From Pseudorhodobacter antarcticus (GTDB taxonomy: Bacteria; Pseudomonadota; Alphaproteobacteria; Rhodobacterales; Rhodobacteraceae), in assembly GCA_945862435.1 (NCBI GenBank), contig CAMAXX010000015.1:1-64000 (forward strand): a stretch of 64,000 bases of DNA, given 5' to 3'. The position numbers and the translations under genes were made by a program. The notes below the pieces were generated by a model. That model ran no database searches and had not been told where the DNA came from. It saw only the letters and a program-made list of their open reading frames with translations. The first letter of the stretch is position 1; each line of letters begins with the position of its first letter. Below are positions 18,775-27,019 of the stretch, one piece after another.

Positions 18775-18801
18775 GACGTTACCAGCGCGTCATATTATCT
18801 G
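18773..18801 (+). promoter_or_regulatory. Candidate promoter of tRNA-Gly
   Basis: TTGACG at 18773-18778, 17 bases, TATCTG at 18796-18801, about 10 bases before the mature tRNA. A nearby TATTAT at 18793-18798 is an alternative -10 but sits too close to the -35. Confidence 0.45.
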
Positions 18802-18810
18802 CGCCCATAT

Positions 18811-18884
18811 GCGGGTGTAGCTCAATGGTAGAGCAGCAGCTTCCCAAGCTGAATACGAGGGTTCGATTCCCTTCACCCGCTCCA
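18811..18884 (+). tRNA. tRNA-Gly (CCC)
   Basis: 74 bases including CCA. Acceptor GCGGGTG / CACCCGC pairs fully, the anticodon loop TTCCCAA gives CCC, and the T-arm is GAGGG-TTCGATT-CCCTT. The outermost pair of the anticodon stem is a mismatch. Confidence 0.96.
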
Positions 18885-18885
18885 A

Positions 18886-19581
18886 TCACCCCTTATAGAT
18901 AAACCCGTTCACTGGGTTCACGCGGCCCAAAGACTCCCCGCTGTTTTCCACGCGCACACGGCTCCAATCGCCGTTTTCGGAAACATCGACCACGCGGTCG
19001 TCTAGGGTCACTTGCCCGCGCGACCAATTGGCGTGCACCACCAAAATCTCGCGTTCCGAAATGACACTGCTGACCACGGCGACATGGCCTTTTGGCATCG
19101 CGCTGCTGGCGGCAAAGGCCATGACAGCGCCCACTTTTGGCTCTTGGCTACGCTGATAGCGGCCTTTGGCCTGTTCCCACCACGTTTTGGCATTGCCACG
19201 CAACGACAATCCCGCAACCATCCGCGCGAAAGGCACGCACCACCAGCGGCCCTGCGGTTTGTTGTCCAGCGCATATTGCACGCCATGTTCCACTGCCGCG
19301 CGGCTGGCAACGTCTGCGCCGCCCACCTTTGTGCCGCCGACCGTGCGCGCTGCGCGCCTCGCCTCGCGGGCGGCGATGCGCTGTGCCTTGCGGTCTGCGC
19401 GCAGGGCCGCGCGTTCGGCTTTGGCCTCGGGGTTCGGGCGCAGCAGCGCAAGCAGCCCTTGTTTTGGGGCCGAAACCTGCACTTCGGCGGCTGCCGGATC
19501 GGGTTTTGCGGCAGGCTGCGCCAAAAGTGGTGCCCCCATCAGCCAAAAGCCCAGCATCATCAGCGAAATACATGCCCGCAT
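18886..19581 (-). CDS. Secreted CHAP-domain protein (putative cell-wall amidase/endopeptidase)
   Basis: 231-residue exported protein. The signal peptide (residues 1-21, ending LLAQ) is followed by an Ala/Arg-rich, probably helical segment (about 52-82). The C-terminal CHAP domain has Cys115 (WWCVPFAR) and His166 (KGHVAVV), the expected catalytic pair, with an Asn in HANWSRG. CHAP domains cleave peptidoglycan peptides. The ATG at 19581 has AAGG 5 bases upstream. A GTG four codons earlier is also in frame. Its stop lies next to the tRNA-Gly 3' end. Confidence 0.85.
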   Translation of the reverse strand: MRACISLMMLGFWLMGAPLLAQPAAKPDPAAAEVQVSAPKQGLLALLRPNPEAKAERAALRADRKAQRIAAREARRAARTVGGTKVGGADVASRAAVEHGVQYALDNKPQGRWWCVPFARMVAGLSLRGNAKTWWEQAKGRYQRSQEPKVGAVMAFAASSAMPKGHVAVVSSVISEREILVVHANWSRGQVTLDDRVVDVSENGDWSRVRVENSGESLGRVNPVNGFIYKG

Positions 19582-19734
19582 TTTAACCTTCACACTTTGT
19601 TTACCATGTTTTGCGCTGCCTTAAGCGCGAGCTCAAGTCGAAAAAATCGCCTTAAGCGAAGCTTTGCCGATGCCCCACTTTTCTTTTGTGCTGCCTTGGG
19701 TTAGCCAAGGCCATCATTTGAAAGGAAATCGATC

Positions 19735-20085
19735 ATGACCGATATCAAACGCTATGGCATGGGTGCTCGCATGTCCGAGGCTGTGGCCTATAACGGCATC
19801 GTTTGGGTGGCGGGCCAAGTTGGCACCCCAGGCGATGACATCACCGCGCAAACCAAAACCTGCCTTGCTGAGGTTGACCGCATTTTGGCCGAGGCTGGCA
19901 CCGACAAAACCCGTATCCTATCTGCGCAAATTTGGCTGGCTGACATGGCCGATTTTCCAGCCATGAACGCGGAATGGGACGCATGGGTGCCCGCAGGCCA
20001 TACGCCCGCGCGCGCAACAGGCGAAGCAAAACTTGCCGCCCCCGCCTATAAGGTAGAAGTGATTGTCACCGCTGCACTGGCGTAA
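19735..20085 (+). CDS. RidA family protein (reactive enamine/imine deaminase-like)
   Basis: 116-residue trimeric YjgF/RidA fold, with N-terminal YGMGARMSEAVAYNGIVWVAGQV and the central LAEVDRILAEAGTDKTRILSAQIWL block. RidA proteins hydrolyse reactive 2-aminoacrylate and related imines. The subgroup here is not RidA proper, since its C-terminus reads APAYKVEVIVTAAL, so the substrate may differ. Ribosome binding site GAAAGGAAA. Alone between two intergenic regions. Confidence 0.88.
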   Translation: MTDIKRYGMGARMSEAVAYNGIVWVAGQVGTPGDDITAQTKTCLAEVDRILAEAGTDKTRILSAQIWLADMADFPAMNAEWDAWVPAGHTPARATGEAKLAAPAYKVEVIVTAALA

Positions 20086-20190
20086 TCGCGCAGGCAGACT
20101 GCCCCGCGCGCTGTAACCTTGGTGCGCGGGCTAAGGCGGTTTCATGGAAATTTCCGTGTAAATTCAAGGTTAATCAAAGATCACTCTTTG

Positions 20191-20220
20191 CCAAGCGCAG
20201 CAAAACCAAGCGCAGCAAAA
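20191..20220. repeat. Direct repeat, two perfect 15-bp copies
   Basis: Two adjacent identical copies of CCAAGCGCAGCAAAA. Confidence 0.9.
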
Positions 20221-20270
20221 CGTTGGCCTGCGCATAAAGTCACCATAGATTTCTGGCGCAAATAGCGGAT

Positions 20271-20341
20271 TTGGGGCCTAGTCTTGGGGCCAAGTCTTGG
20301 GGCCAAGTCTTGGGGCCAGTTCTTGGGGCCAGGTCTTGGCC
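20271..20341. repeat. Tandem repeat, about 5.5 copies of a 13-bp unit
   Basis: Five consecutive 13-base units of consensus TTGGGGCCAAGTC, each with zero to two changes, and a partial sixth copy (TTGGCC). The core GGCC is palindromic. There are no spacers, so this is not a CRISPR array. It lies about 180 bases upstream of the first duplicated secreted-protein gene. Confidence 0.9.
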
Positions 20342-20523
20342 AGCGATTGGTGCCGTTTTTGGCCAAGCATGGCGTTAAAATATGATTTCAGCGCGCAAAC
20401 CATCAACCATAAATTGAATTATACCGCAAAGCGGTCACAAAAAATGCGAATACACGTTGCGGCATATCCCTTTTTGTGAAAATTATATCTTATCGTATAT
20501 AGTTTTCTCATAAGAATGCCAAA

Positions 20524-21033
20524 ATGCGCAATCTGCCCAAGATACCCCTCATCCGCGCCATTCTATTGGCCAGCGCCATGTCAACCGCCGTCATGGCCCC
20601 CGCCGCCTTTGCCGAAACGGTCGAGGTGTCCATTTTGAACACGCGCGGCGCAGATGGCATTTACCGCCCCGCCCTGCGCGTGATGCGCGGCGGCACGGTT
20701 ACCTTCTTTAATTCGGGCGATGCGGGCCTGACCGAAGAGATCATCCGCGATAGCGGCGCGCTGGGTGCATGGCTGGGCGCGAATGTGCCTGCGGCTGCTG
20801 GTGGCGAACCTGTCAGCTTTGTGGTGACAAAAATCGAATCCAGACCGCCTGTTGTGGAAGAAGAAGAACCCATGGTGGAGCCTGAACCAGAGCCGGAGCC
20901 AGAACCCGAGCCAACGGTCAAAGATTGCAGTGTCACAGAATGCTCCAAAGAAGAAGAATTTGATTACTGCGAGCCTCATAGAAAACCAAGCCGCCCTTAC
21001 TCGCCCGAAGAATGGTGTAACAGGGATTTCTGA
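20524..21033 (+). CDS. Secreted protein of unknown family, copy 1 of a tandem pair
   Basis: I do not recognise this family. The 169-residue product has a signal peptide cut after AFA (residue 30). A compact domain follows at about 31-110, with GIYRPALRVMRGGTVTFFNS vaguely like a cupredoxin strand pattern but without copper ligands. A Glu/Pro-rich linker (EPEPEP, about 112-131) leads to a tail with four cysteines (135, 140, 149, 165). Residues 31-110 differ from copy 2 (21284-21820) at only 9 positions, while the tail is strongly diverged. A remnant of the pgi 3' end begins three bases after the stop codon. Expected to be periplasmic or extracellular with disulfide bonds. Confidence 0.85.
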   Translation: MRNLPKIPLIRAILLASAMSTAVMAPAAFAETVEVSILNTRGADGIYRPALRVMRGGTVTFFNSGDAGLTEEIIRDSGALGAWLGANVPAAAGGEPVSFVVTKIESRPPVVEEEEPMVEPEPEPEPEPEPTVKDCSVTECSKEEEFDYCEPHRKPSRPYSPEEWCNRDF

Positions 21034-21035
21034 AG

Positions 21036-21126
21036 ATGCACGATCAGCGCGGCGGTGGATGCATCTTTGCCATCCGTCGCCGCGCCTTCCAGCATCGGTT
21101 GCAGGGCATGGGCCAGTTCCTTGCCC
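21036..21126 (-). pseudogene. Remnant of the pgi 3' end left by tandem duplication
   Basis: 91 bases that match the real pgi 3' end (21895-21985) with four mismatches. Read on the minus strand they encode [14 protein letters not shown] and the following [13 protein letters not shown], the PGI C-terminal sequence. There is no start codon and no rest of the gene. It marks the junction of a duplicated segment made of the secreted-protein gene plus the neighbouring pgi end. Confidence 0.9.
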
Positions 21127-21242
21127 TTTTTACGCATATAAAGACGGCCTGAAGCTCACCTGCACAACTTTAACGTGAATAAATCCTCAAATCGCGCGGC
21201 ATTCAGATATTTCATTGCCTGAACTCTCTTTTGGTGCGATTA

Positions 21243-21257
21243 ATATCCTATCGTATA
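21243..21257 (+). promoter_or_regulatory. Conserved element upstream of copy 2
   Basis: ATATCCTATCGTATA. It differs at one base from the element 25-39 bases upstream of copy 1 (20485-20499) and lies 27-41 bases before its own ATG. It is either part of the promoter or a regulator site retained in both copies. Confidence 0.45.
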
Positions 21258-21283
21258 GGTTATTTCCCCAAAAGGATTGAATC

Positions 21284-21820
21284 ATGATTGCCAAACAAAA
21301 ACTCCCCCTCATCCGCGCCATTCTTCTGGCCACAGCCCTGTCAACCACCATCATGGCCCCCGCCGCCTTTGCCGAAACGGTCGAGGTGTCCATTTTGAAC
21401 ACGCGCGGCGCAGATGGCATTTACCGCCCTGCCCTGCGCGTGCTGCGTGGCGGCACGGTTACCTTTTTTAATTCAGGCGATGCTGGCCTGACCGAAGACA
21501 TCATCCGCGACGGCGGCGCGCTGAATGAATGGCTGGGCACCAATGTGCCAGCGGGCGAAGGGGCAGAGCCTGTCAGCTTTGTGGTGACAAAAATCGAATC
21601 CAGACCGCCTGTTGTGAAAGAGGAAGAGCCGCCCGTTGAAGAACCTACCGGTGAAGAACCTACCGGTTTTAAAGACTGCATTGCGACCAAAGGCACAGAG
21701 GAAGCTTGCGACATGGCAGAGGGTTACACCTATTGCAGCAACACATTTGACGATTGGCCTATTCGTATTGCGGGATTTATTCCATCCACGCCCAAAGAGT
21801 TTTGCTATGGGCCAGATTGA
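21284..21820 (+). CDS. Secreted protein of unknown family, copy 2 of a tandem pair
   Basis: 178-residue paralog of the gene at 20524. The signal peptide ends AFA at residue 30 and the same compact domain spans 31-110. A Glu/Pro linker follows, encoded by two perfect 15-bp repeats (21638-21667, EEPTG twice), then a longer tail with four cysteines (132, 142, 151, 174). Alignment with copy 1 needs no gap for the first 110 residues. Tail similarity is limited to the cysteine frame (KDC, YC and the final P-x-E-W/F-C). The start has an AAGGA site. It converges on pgi. Function unknown. Confidence 0.87.
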   Translation: MIAKQKLPLIRAILLATALSTTIMAPAAFAETVEVSILNTRGADGIYRPALRVLRGGTVTFFNSGDAGLTEDIIRDGGALNEWLGTNVPAGEGAEPVSFVVTKIESRPPVVKEEEPPVEEPTGEEPTGFKDCIATKGTEEACDMAEGYTYCSNTFDDWPIRIAGFIPSTPKEFCYGPD

Positions 21821-21844
21821 TTTTTAACAAGGTGTAAATCCATA

Positions 21845-21877
21845 TTTGCGCCACATCGCCCTAAGATTGGGCGCAAA
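21845..21877. terminator. Possible bidirectional terminator between copy 2 and pgi
   Basis: 8-bp arms TTTGCGCC / GGCGCAAA with a 17-base loop between two convergent genes. There is no good T run on either strand. Confidence 0.35.
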
Positions 21878-21882
21878 CAAGG

Positions 21883-23484
21883 TTACCCGCGCAAATGCGC
21901 GATCAGTGCGGCGGTGGATGCATCTTTGCCATCCGTTGCCGCGCCTTCCAGCATCGGTTGCAGGGCAAGGGCCAGTTCCTTGCCCAGTTCCACCCCCCAT
22001 TGATCGAAAGAGTTGATCCCCAAGATCACCCCTTCGACGAAAACGCGGTGTTCATACAGCGCGATGATTTGGCCCAAAACGAACGGGGTCAGTTTTGGGT
22101 ATAGCAGCGTGGTCGAAGGGCGGTTGCCTGCAAAAACCCTGTGGCGCGCTTGGCGTTCCAGTTCCGCGCCAGATAGCCCCTTTTTGCGCATAATCTCGCG
22201 CGCGTCGGCCAGCGAGCGGCCCCGCATCAAGGCTTCGGATTGGGCTAAACAATTGGCGGCCAGCAGCAGGTGTTGGTGGGCCAAGTTTTCCTCATGCCCC
22301 TGTTTTGCCAGCAAAAATTCACACGGAATCACGCGCGTGCCTTGGTGGATCATCTGGTAAAAGGCGTGTTGGCCGTTTGTACCCGGCTCTCCCCAAACCA
22401 CGGGGCCGGTGTGGCGCGGCACATCCGTCCCATCCATCGCCACAGATTTGCCGTTTGATTCCATTTCAAGTTGCTGCAAATAGGCAGGTAGGCGCAAAAG
22501 CCGCTGTTCATAAGGCAGCACCGCGCGGGATGCATAGCCGCAAATCTGGTTGTGCCAAATGCCAACTACGCCCAGCAAAACAGGGATATTCTGACGAAAA
22601 TCAGCACTGCGAAAATGGTCATCCATCGCCCGCGCGCCCGCCAAAAACTGCATAAAATTCTGCGGGCCCACGGCAATCATCACGCCCAAACCAATCGGCC
22701 CCCAGATCGAATAGCGCCCACCAACCCAATCTTCAAAGCCGAACACGCGCGCGGCATCAATGCCAAAAGCCGCCGTTTTATCGCCCGCCGTAGATAGGGC
22801 GGCAAATTGCGTGGCGGGGTTTTTCACCTTTGCCGCCATCCAACCCAGCGCGGTTTGCGCGTTGGTCATTGTTTCAATGGTGGTAAAGGTTTTGCTGGCC
22901 ACGATAATCAGCGTTGTCTCTGGGTTCAGCGGGGCCAGCACATCGGCTATATGCGCGCCGTCAATGTTGGATACATAATGCAGGCGCGGCCCATCGTGAT
23001 AGGGGGCCAGCGCAATGGTCGCCATCACAGGCCCCAAATCAGACCCGCCGATGCCGATATTGACCACATCGGTGATGCGCCCACCCTGCCCTTGGAAGGT
23101 TCCATTTCGCACATCATCGGCAAAGGCGGCCATCCGCGCCAAAGTGGCCTGAATGGCGGGAACCACATTTTCACCGTCCACCATCACTTGCGCATCGGGG
23201 GCTGCGCGCAATGCCGTATGCAGCACCGCGCGGCCTTCGGTTTCATTGATTTTCACGCCTGAAAACATCGCCGCGCGCTTTTCCACCAACCCGCTGGCCT
23301 GTGCCAAGTTCACCAGCAAATCCAGCGCTTCCGCGTTCAAATTTGTTTTGGAGTAATCAAACAGCAGCCCACCCGCCTGCGCCGAGAACAGATCAAACCG
23401 CTTGGGGTCATCGAACAGAGACAAGATTTTAACATCCGCCACCCGTGCATGGTGCGCGGCCAAATCGGCCCAAATTGGTGTCAT
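21883..23484 (-). CDS. pgi: Glucose-6-phosphate isomerase
   Basis: Interconverts glucose-6-phosphate and fructose-6-phosphate. The 533-residue product has the PGI signatures [14 protein letters not shown] (about 255-268) and [14 protein letters not shown] (about 492-505), plus the upstream GIGGSDLGP phosphate-binding loop (about 147-155). It is the last gene of zwf-pgl-pgi, 7 bases after pgl. This cluster feeds glucose-6-phosphate into the oxidative pentose phosphate or Entner-Doudoroff route. edd and eda are not in the window. Part of its 3' end was duplicated (see 21036-21126). Confidence 0.97.
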   Translation of the reverse strand: MTPIWADLAAHHARVADVKILSLFDDPKRFDLFSAQAGGLLFDYSKTNLNAEALDLLVNLAQASGLVEKRAAMFSGVKINETEGRAVLHTALRAAPDAQVMVDGENVVPAIQATLARMAAFADDVRNGTFQGQGGRITDVVNIGIGGSDLGPVMATIALAPYHDGPRLHYVSNIDGAHIADVLAPLNPETTLIIVASKTFTTIETMTNAQTALGWMAAKVKNPATQFAALSTAGDKTAAFGIDAARVFGFEDWVGGRYSIWGPIGLGVMIAVGPQNFMQFLAGARAMDDHFRSADFRQNIPVLLGVVGIWHNQICGYASRAVLPYEQRLLRLPAYLQQLEMESNGKSVAMDGTDVPRHTGPVVWGEPGTNGQHAFYQMIHQGTRVIPCEFLLAKQGHEENLAHQHLLLAANCLAQSEALMRGRSLADAREIMRKKGLSGAELERQARHRVFAGNRPSTTLLYPKLTPFVLGQIIALYEHRVFVEGVILGINSFDQWGVELGKELALALQPMLEGAATDGKDASTAALIAHLRG

Positions 23485-23491
23485 GCTAACC

Positions 23492-24163
23492 TCACTCCGC
23501 CCAATGCACTTGCGCGCGGCCCAGCAAAATGCTGACGGGCGCTTTTTCTGGCAGGGGCGCGCCCATGCCTTCTACCACAGCGCGCTTATCTGCGCCCGTG
23601 ATCATGATATGAATGTGCTTGGCCGCTGCCAAAACAGGCGCGGTTAGGGTGATGCGCGCCTCGGGCTGCGATTTGGGCTGCATAACCATCAGGGGCGGGG
23701 CATCATCGGCCATCGCAGCCTTGATCCCTTCAGCATCGGGGAAAAGTGATGCTGTATGCATATCTAAACCCATACCAGCAAGCAGCACTGTGATCGGCAA
23801 ATGCGGGGCAAGTTTCTGTGTAATGCTGGCAATTCCTGACGCAGGGGTTTTGCCTTTGATGTAAAAGCTGATGTAGTTCGCCTTGGCCGCCTTGCCAACC
23901 AAAAGGTGCTTTTTCACCAGCGCCGCGTTCGACCGCGCGTCGTCTTCATCAACCCAGCGTTCATCGGTGGGAACCACCGTGACCTTTGACCAATCAATCA
24001 ACGCGCCTGACAAAATGTCAAAAGCGGGCGCAGGGGTGGTGCCGCCTGCCACGCATAATGTGGCGTGGCCACCCTGTTCGATCGCCTTGTTCAATTCTAG
24101 GGATATGGCAGCAGATACGCCGTAGGCATGACGCGCGCGGTCGGCATAGGACACTAATCGCAT
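23492..24163 (-). CDS. pgl: 6-phosphogluconolactonase
   Basis: Hydrolyses 6-phosphogluconolactone. The 223-residue DevB-type enzyme has [17 protein letters not shown] (about 83-99), [18 protein letters not shown] (about 146-163) and the C-terminal [12 protein letters not shown]. The start codon overlaps the zwf stop by one base (TAATG), so translation is coupled. Confidence 0.95.
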   Translation of the reverse strand: MRLVSYADRARHAYGVSAAISLELNKAIEQGGHATLCVAGGTTPAPAFDILSGALIDWSKVTVVPTDERWVDEDDARSNAALVKKHLLVGKAAKANYISFYIKGKTPASGIASITQKLAPHLPITVLLAGMGLDMHTASLFPDAEGIKAAMADDAPPLMVMQPKSQPEARITLTAPVLAAAKHIHIMITGADKRAVVEGMGAPLPEKAPVSILLGRAQVHWAE

Positions 24164-25614
24164 TAATTAATCTCCCTCCAGCGTCGCCCATCGCGGTGCA
24201 TCAACATCAGCGCATCTTCTGGGCCAGATGATCCCGCATCGTATTGTTTGGGCTTATCGCCGCGCGCTTCCCAGCCGTTGATAATCGGGTCTGTCCAGGC
24301 CCATGCCGCCTCGACCTCGTCGCCGCGCATGAACAACGTTTGGTTGCCACGGATCACGTCCATAATCAACCGCTCATAGGCCTCTGGCACGTCATTGGCC
24401 GCGGCCCCCAGCGCCTCGGCAAAGGACATATCCAAGGGAACATTCATCAGGCGCATCCCGCCTGGGCCCGGTTCTTTGATCATCACCGAAAGGGTCATTC
24501 CCTCGTTGGGTTGCAGGCGGATCACCAGAACATTTTCATTCCACCCCGTCACATCATCAAAAATTGCATGGGGCGGCTGTTTAAAGGTGATCGCAATTTC
24601 CGATGTGCGCGCGCGCAGCTTTTTGCCTGTGCGCAGATAAAATGGCGTGCCCTGCCACCGCCAATTGGCGACATGCACCTTTAGCGCGATATAGCTTTCG
24701 GTGCTGCTTTCGGGATTTTCGGAATGGGTGATGTAATCTTCGTCCCCCTCAGTTGCCCTGTACTGGCCGCGCACAATTTCATCGGGCTGCACTGGCCGTA
24801 AGGCACGGATCACTTTTAACTTTTCATCGCGCACGGCAGATGGGTCAAAGTGATAGGGCGGCTCCATCGCGATCAGGCACAAAAGCTGCATCAGGTGGTT
24901 TTGCACCATATCGCGCATTGCGCCCGATTTATCGTAATAAGCGCCGCGCCCTTCAACTCCTACGGTTTCGGCCACAGTGATTTGCACATGATCAATATAC
25001 TCGGACTTCCAAATCGGCTCGAACAGAATATTGGCAAAGCGCACCGCCATCAGATTCTGTACCGTTTCTTTGCCCAAATAGTGGTCAATGCGGTAAATTT
25101 GGTCTTCGGTGAAATGCTGGGCCAGCACAGCGTTCAGCGCGCGCGCAGATGCCAAATCGCGGCCAAAGGGCTTTTCCACCACAATGCGACTGGTGGGCGT
25201 GGCAATGGCGTGGTCGTGCAGGCGCTGCGCGATATCGCCAAACAGGCTGGGCGCGACCGAGAAATAGAACGCGCGTACAACACCGCCCCGCATGTGCACG
25301 GCCAGTGGCGCCCAACCATTTGTGCCCGTGGCATCGACAGGCACATAATGAATGCGTGCCAGAAATTCTGCAATTTTTGCAGGGTCTTGCAGGGTTTTAT
25401 CGCCAAATTCGGCAATCGCCCCCGCCGCCATATCGCGGAAACTGGCATCGTTCAAATCGGCCCGCGCAGCCCCAATGATGCGGCTTTCCGCGTTCATTTG
25501 GCCAGAAACAAAGCGCCGATACAGGCCCGGCAAAATCTTGCGCTTGGCCAAATCGCCCGTGCCGCCAAAGATCACCAGATCAAAGCTGTCGACGGGTATG
25601 ACGCGCGATACCAT
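24163..25614 (-). CDS. zwf: Glucose-6-phosphate 1-dehydrogenase
   Basis: NAD(P)-dependent oxidation of glucose-6-phosphate. The 483-residue product has the dinucleotide-binding FGGTGDLAKRKILPGL (about 15-30) and the active-site signature RIDHYLGKE (about 174-182). Start ATG at 25614 with an AAGGA site. First gene of zwf-pgl-pgi. The 130-base region upstream (25615-25744) probably carries the promoter, but no clear elements stand out. Confidence 0.97.
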   Translation of the reverse strand: MVSRVIPVDSFDLVIFGGTGDLAKRKILPGLYRRFVSGQMNAESRIIGAARADLNDASFRDMAAGAIAEFGDKTLQDPAKIAEFLARIHYVPVDATGTNGWAPLAVHMRGGVVRAFYFSVAPSLFGDIAQRLHDHAIATPTSRIVVEKPFGRDLASARALNAVLAQHFTEDQIYRIDHYLGKETVQNLMAVRFANILFEPIWKSEYIDHVQITVAETVGVEGRGAYYDKSGAMRDMVQNHLMQLLCLIAMEPPYHFDPSAVRDEKLKVIRALRPVQPDEIVRGQYRATEGDEDYITHSENPESSTESYIALKVHVANWRWQGTPFYLRTGKKLRARTSEIAITFKQPPHAIFDDVTGWNENVLVIRLQPNEGMTLSVMIKEPGPGGMRLMNVPLDMSFAEALGAAANDVPEAYERLIMDVIRGNQTLFMRGDEVEAAWAWTDPIINGWEARGDKPKQYDAGSSGPEDALMLMHRDGRRWREIN

Positions 25615-25744
25615 AGTATATCCTTAAATTCAGACGCTGTTAGCGCTAACGCGGGCCTTTTACCGCCCCTTGCCGTCCAAGTCTAGCAGACCTGCCTAAA
25701 TTTATCGGAAAATACTATTCCTTGCCAATCTTGCTGCCCACGCC

Positions 25745-26359
25745 TTAGGCATCCAGTTCAGCATCCCAGTAAAGGTAATCCATCCAACTGTCATGCAAGT
25801 GATTGGGCGGAAAGCGGCGGCCGATGGCCTGCATTTCCTGCGGATCAGGCCTGCGCGGCAGTTGCGCCAAATGCAGGCCCGAATGTTTCAGGCTGCGCGC
25901 GCCCTTTTTCAAATTGCAGGGCGAGCAGGCCGCCACCACATTTTCCCAACTTGTAATCCCGCCTTGGCTACGCGGCACCACATGGTCAAAGGTCAAATCG
26001 CCCTTACTGCCGCAATATTGGCAGCAAAACCCGTCCCGCAGAAAAAGATTAAAGCGCGTGAAGGCCACGCGCTTTTGAGGTTTCACATAGTCCTTCAGCA
26101 CTACAACGGAAGGTATCCTAAATTCCAGCCTTTGGCTGCGGACGGTTTGGTCATATTCGGCAATGATCTGCACGCGGTCTAAAACGGCGGCTTTGATCGC
26201 CTCTTGCCAAGGCCACAAGGAAAGCGGGTAATAGGACAGCGGGCGAAAATCAGCATTTAGCACCAGCGCGGGAAATTGCCGCAACCCCACAGGATCGCGC
26301 ACAAAAGAGGTGCGAAAATCCCCTGCCTTGTCAGATGTGTTCAGGTCACCGTCTAGCAT
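25745..26359 (-). CDS. HNH endonuclease family protein
   Basis: 204-residue protein with a C-terminal HNH zinc-finger nuclease domain: Cys113/Cys116, Asp125-His126 (TFDHVVPRS), Asn140 and Cys145/Cys148-Asn149 (CSPCN). The N-terminal half (LVLNADFRPLSYYPLSLWPW) is typical of a widely conserved chromosomal HNH group. That group is not tied to restriction or mobile elements. Start ATG at 26357-26359 in the minus orientation. The target is unknown. Confidence 0.9.
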   Translation of the reverse strand: MLDGDLNTSDKAGDFRTSFVRDPVGLRQFPALVLNADFRPLSYYPLSLWPWQEAIKAAVLDRVQIIAEYDQTVRSQRLEFRIPSVVVLKDYVKPQKRVAFTRFNLFLRDGFCCQYCGSKGDLTFDHVVPRSQGGITSWENVVAACSPCNLKKGARSLKHSGLHLAQLPRRPDPQEMQAIGRRFPPNHLHDSWMDYLYWDAELDA

Positions 26360-26563
26360 AGTCAGAACCCCAATAAGACATACTTAGCATTGCTTTTTTC
26401 CACTATATATCGCGAAAATACCTGCGCAAGCCCCAGATTTCGCGCATCTGCCGTGCATTTTTGACATTCCTGTGTGACGGGCGCATGACATTTGGGCAGG
26501 ATTTCGCCGCCTGCCTTTGCAATTGGCCGGATAGGATTCTAAGCAGAGCAAAAGGAGACGCCC

Positions 26564-27019
26564 ATGATATCGCGCCGTACAACCCTGACCCTTGGCCTGA
26601 CCCTTGCCCTAAGTCTGCCAATTTTGGCCTGTGCGCCAAAAGTGGAAACCCTTTATCATGGCGAGACGCCGCAAATGCGCGCGCTGATCCGCAAATGGGC
26701 GAAAATCCACGACATCCCCGAAAGCCTGCTGCACCGTGTTATTCAGCGCGAAAGCGATTATAACGCCGCCGCTCGCAATGGCCCCTATTGGGGGCTGATG
26801 CAGATTCTGCCGCAAACCGCCCGCGGTATGGGGTTTACGGGCGCGCCCAAAGATTTGCTGGATGCCGAAACCAACCTTGAATTTGCGGGGAAATATCTGA
26901 AAGGTGCGTGGATGGTGGCGGACGGAAACGAAAGCATGGCCGTGAAATGGTATGCGTCGGGCTATTATTATGAAGCAAAGCGGCTGGGCCTGCTACGGGA
27001 AACAGGCCTGCGTGCTTAG
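26564..27019 (+). CDS. Lytic transglycosylase (SLT domain) lipoprotein
   Basis: 151-residue lipoprotein. The lipobox ILAC puts the lipidated Cys at 23. The SLT-type transglycosylase domain has catalytic Glu63 in QRESDYN, the GPYWGLMQILPQTA motif (about 73-86) and the C-terminal AVKWYASGYYYEAK. It cleaves peptidoglycan glycan strands to 1,6-anhydro products. It converges on mfd with a 4-base overlap of stop codons. The 204-base divergent region to the HNH gene likely holds both promoters. Confidence 0.9.
   Translation: MISRRTTLTLGLTLALSLPILACAPKVETLYHGETPQMRALIRKWAKIHDIPESLLHRVIQRESDYNAAARNGPYWGLMQILPQTARGMGFTGAPKDLLDAETNLEFAGKYLKGAWMVADGNESMAVKWYASGYYYEAKRLGLLRETGLRA

Larger units (their letters stand above)
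20086..20523. other. 438-base gap with short tandem repeats and a conserved upstream element
   Basis: No gene is evident. A hairpin without T run (CCCGCGC 20103-20109 / GCGCGGG 20124-20130) may be a weak end of the ridA transcript. Two separate direct-repeat tracts occupy 20191-20220 and 20271-20341 (listed separately). The last 40 bases contain ATATCTTATCGTATA (20485-20499). The same element, with one change, precedes the paralogous gene downstream (21243-21257), so it is part of the duplicated promoter region. Confidence 0.6.

Noticed and set aside
20271..20341. Possible CRISPR array
   Set aside because: Units are directly adjacent, with no spacers, 13 bases long and slightly degenerate, and no cas gene is present.
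24850..25686. A 278-codon open frame opposite zwf
   Set aside because: Covers conserved zwf codons and matches no family.
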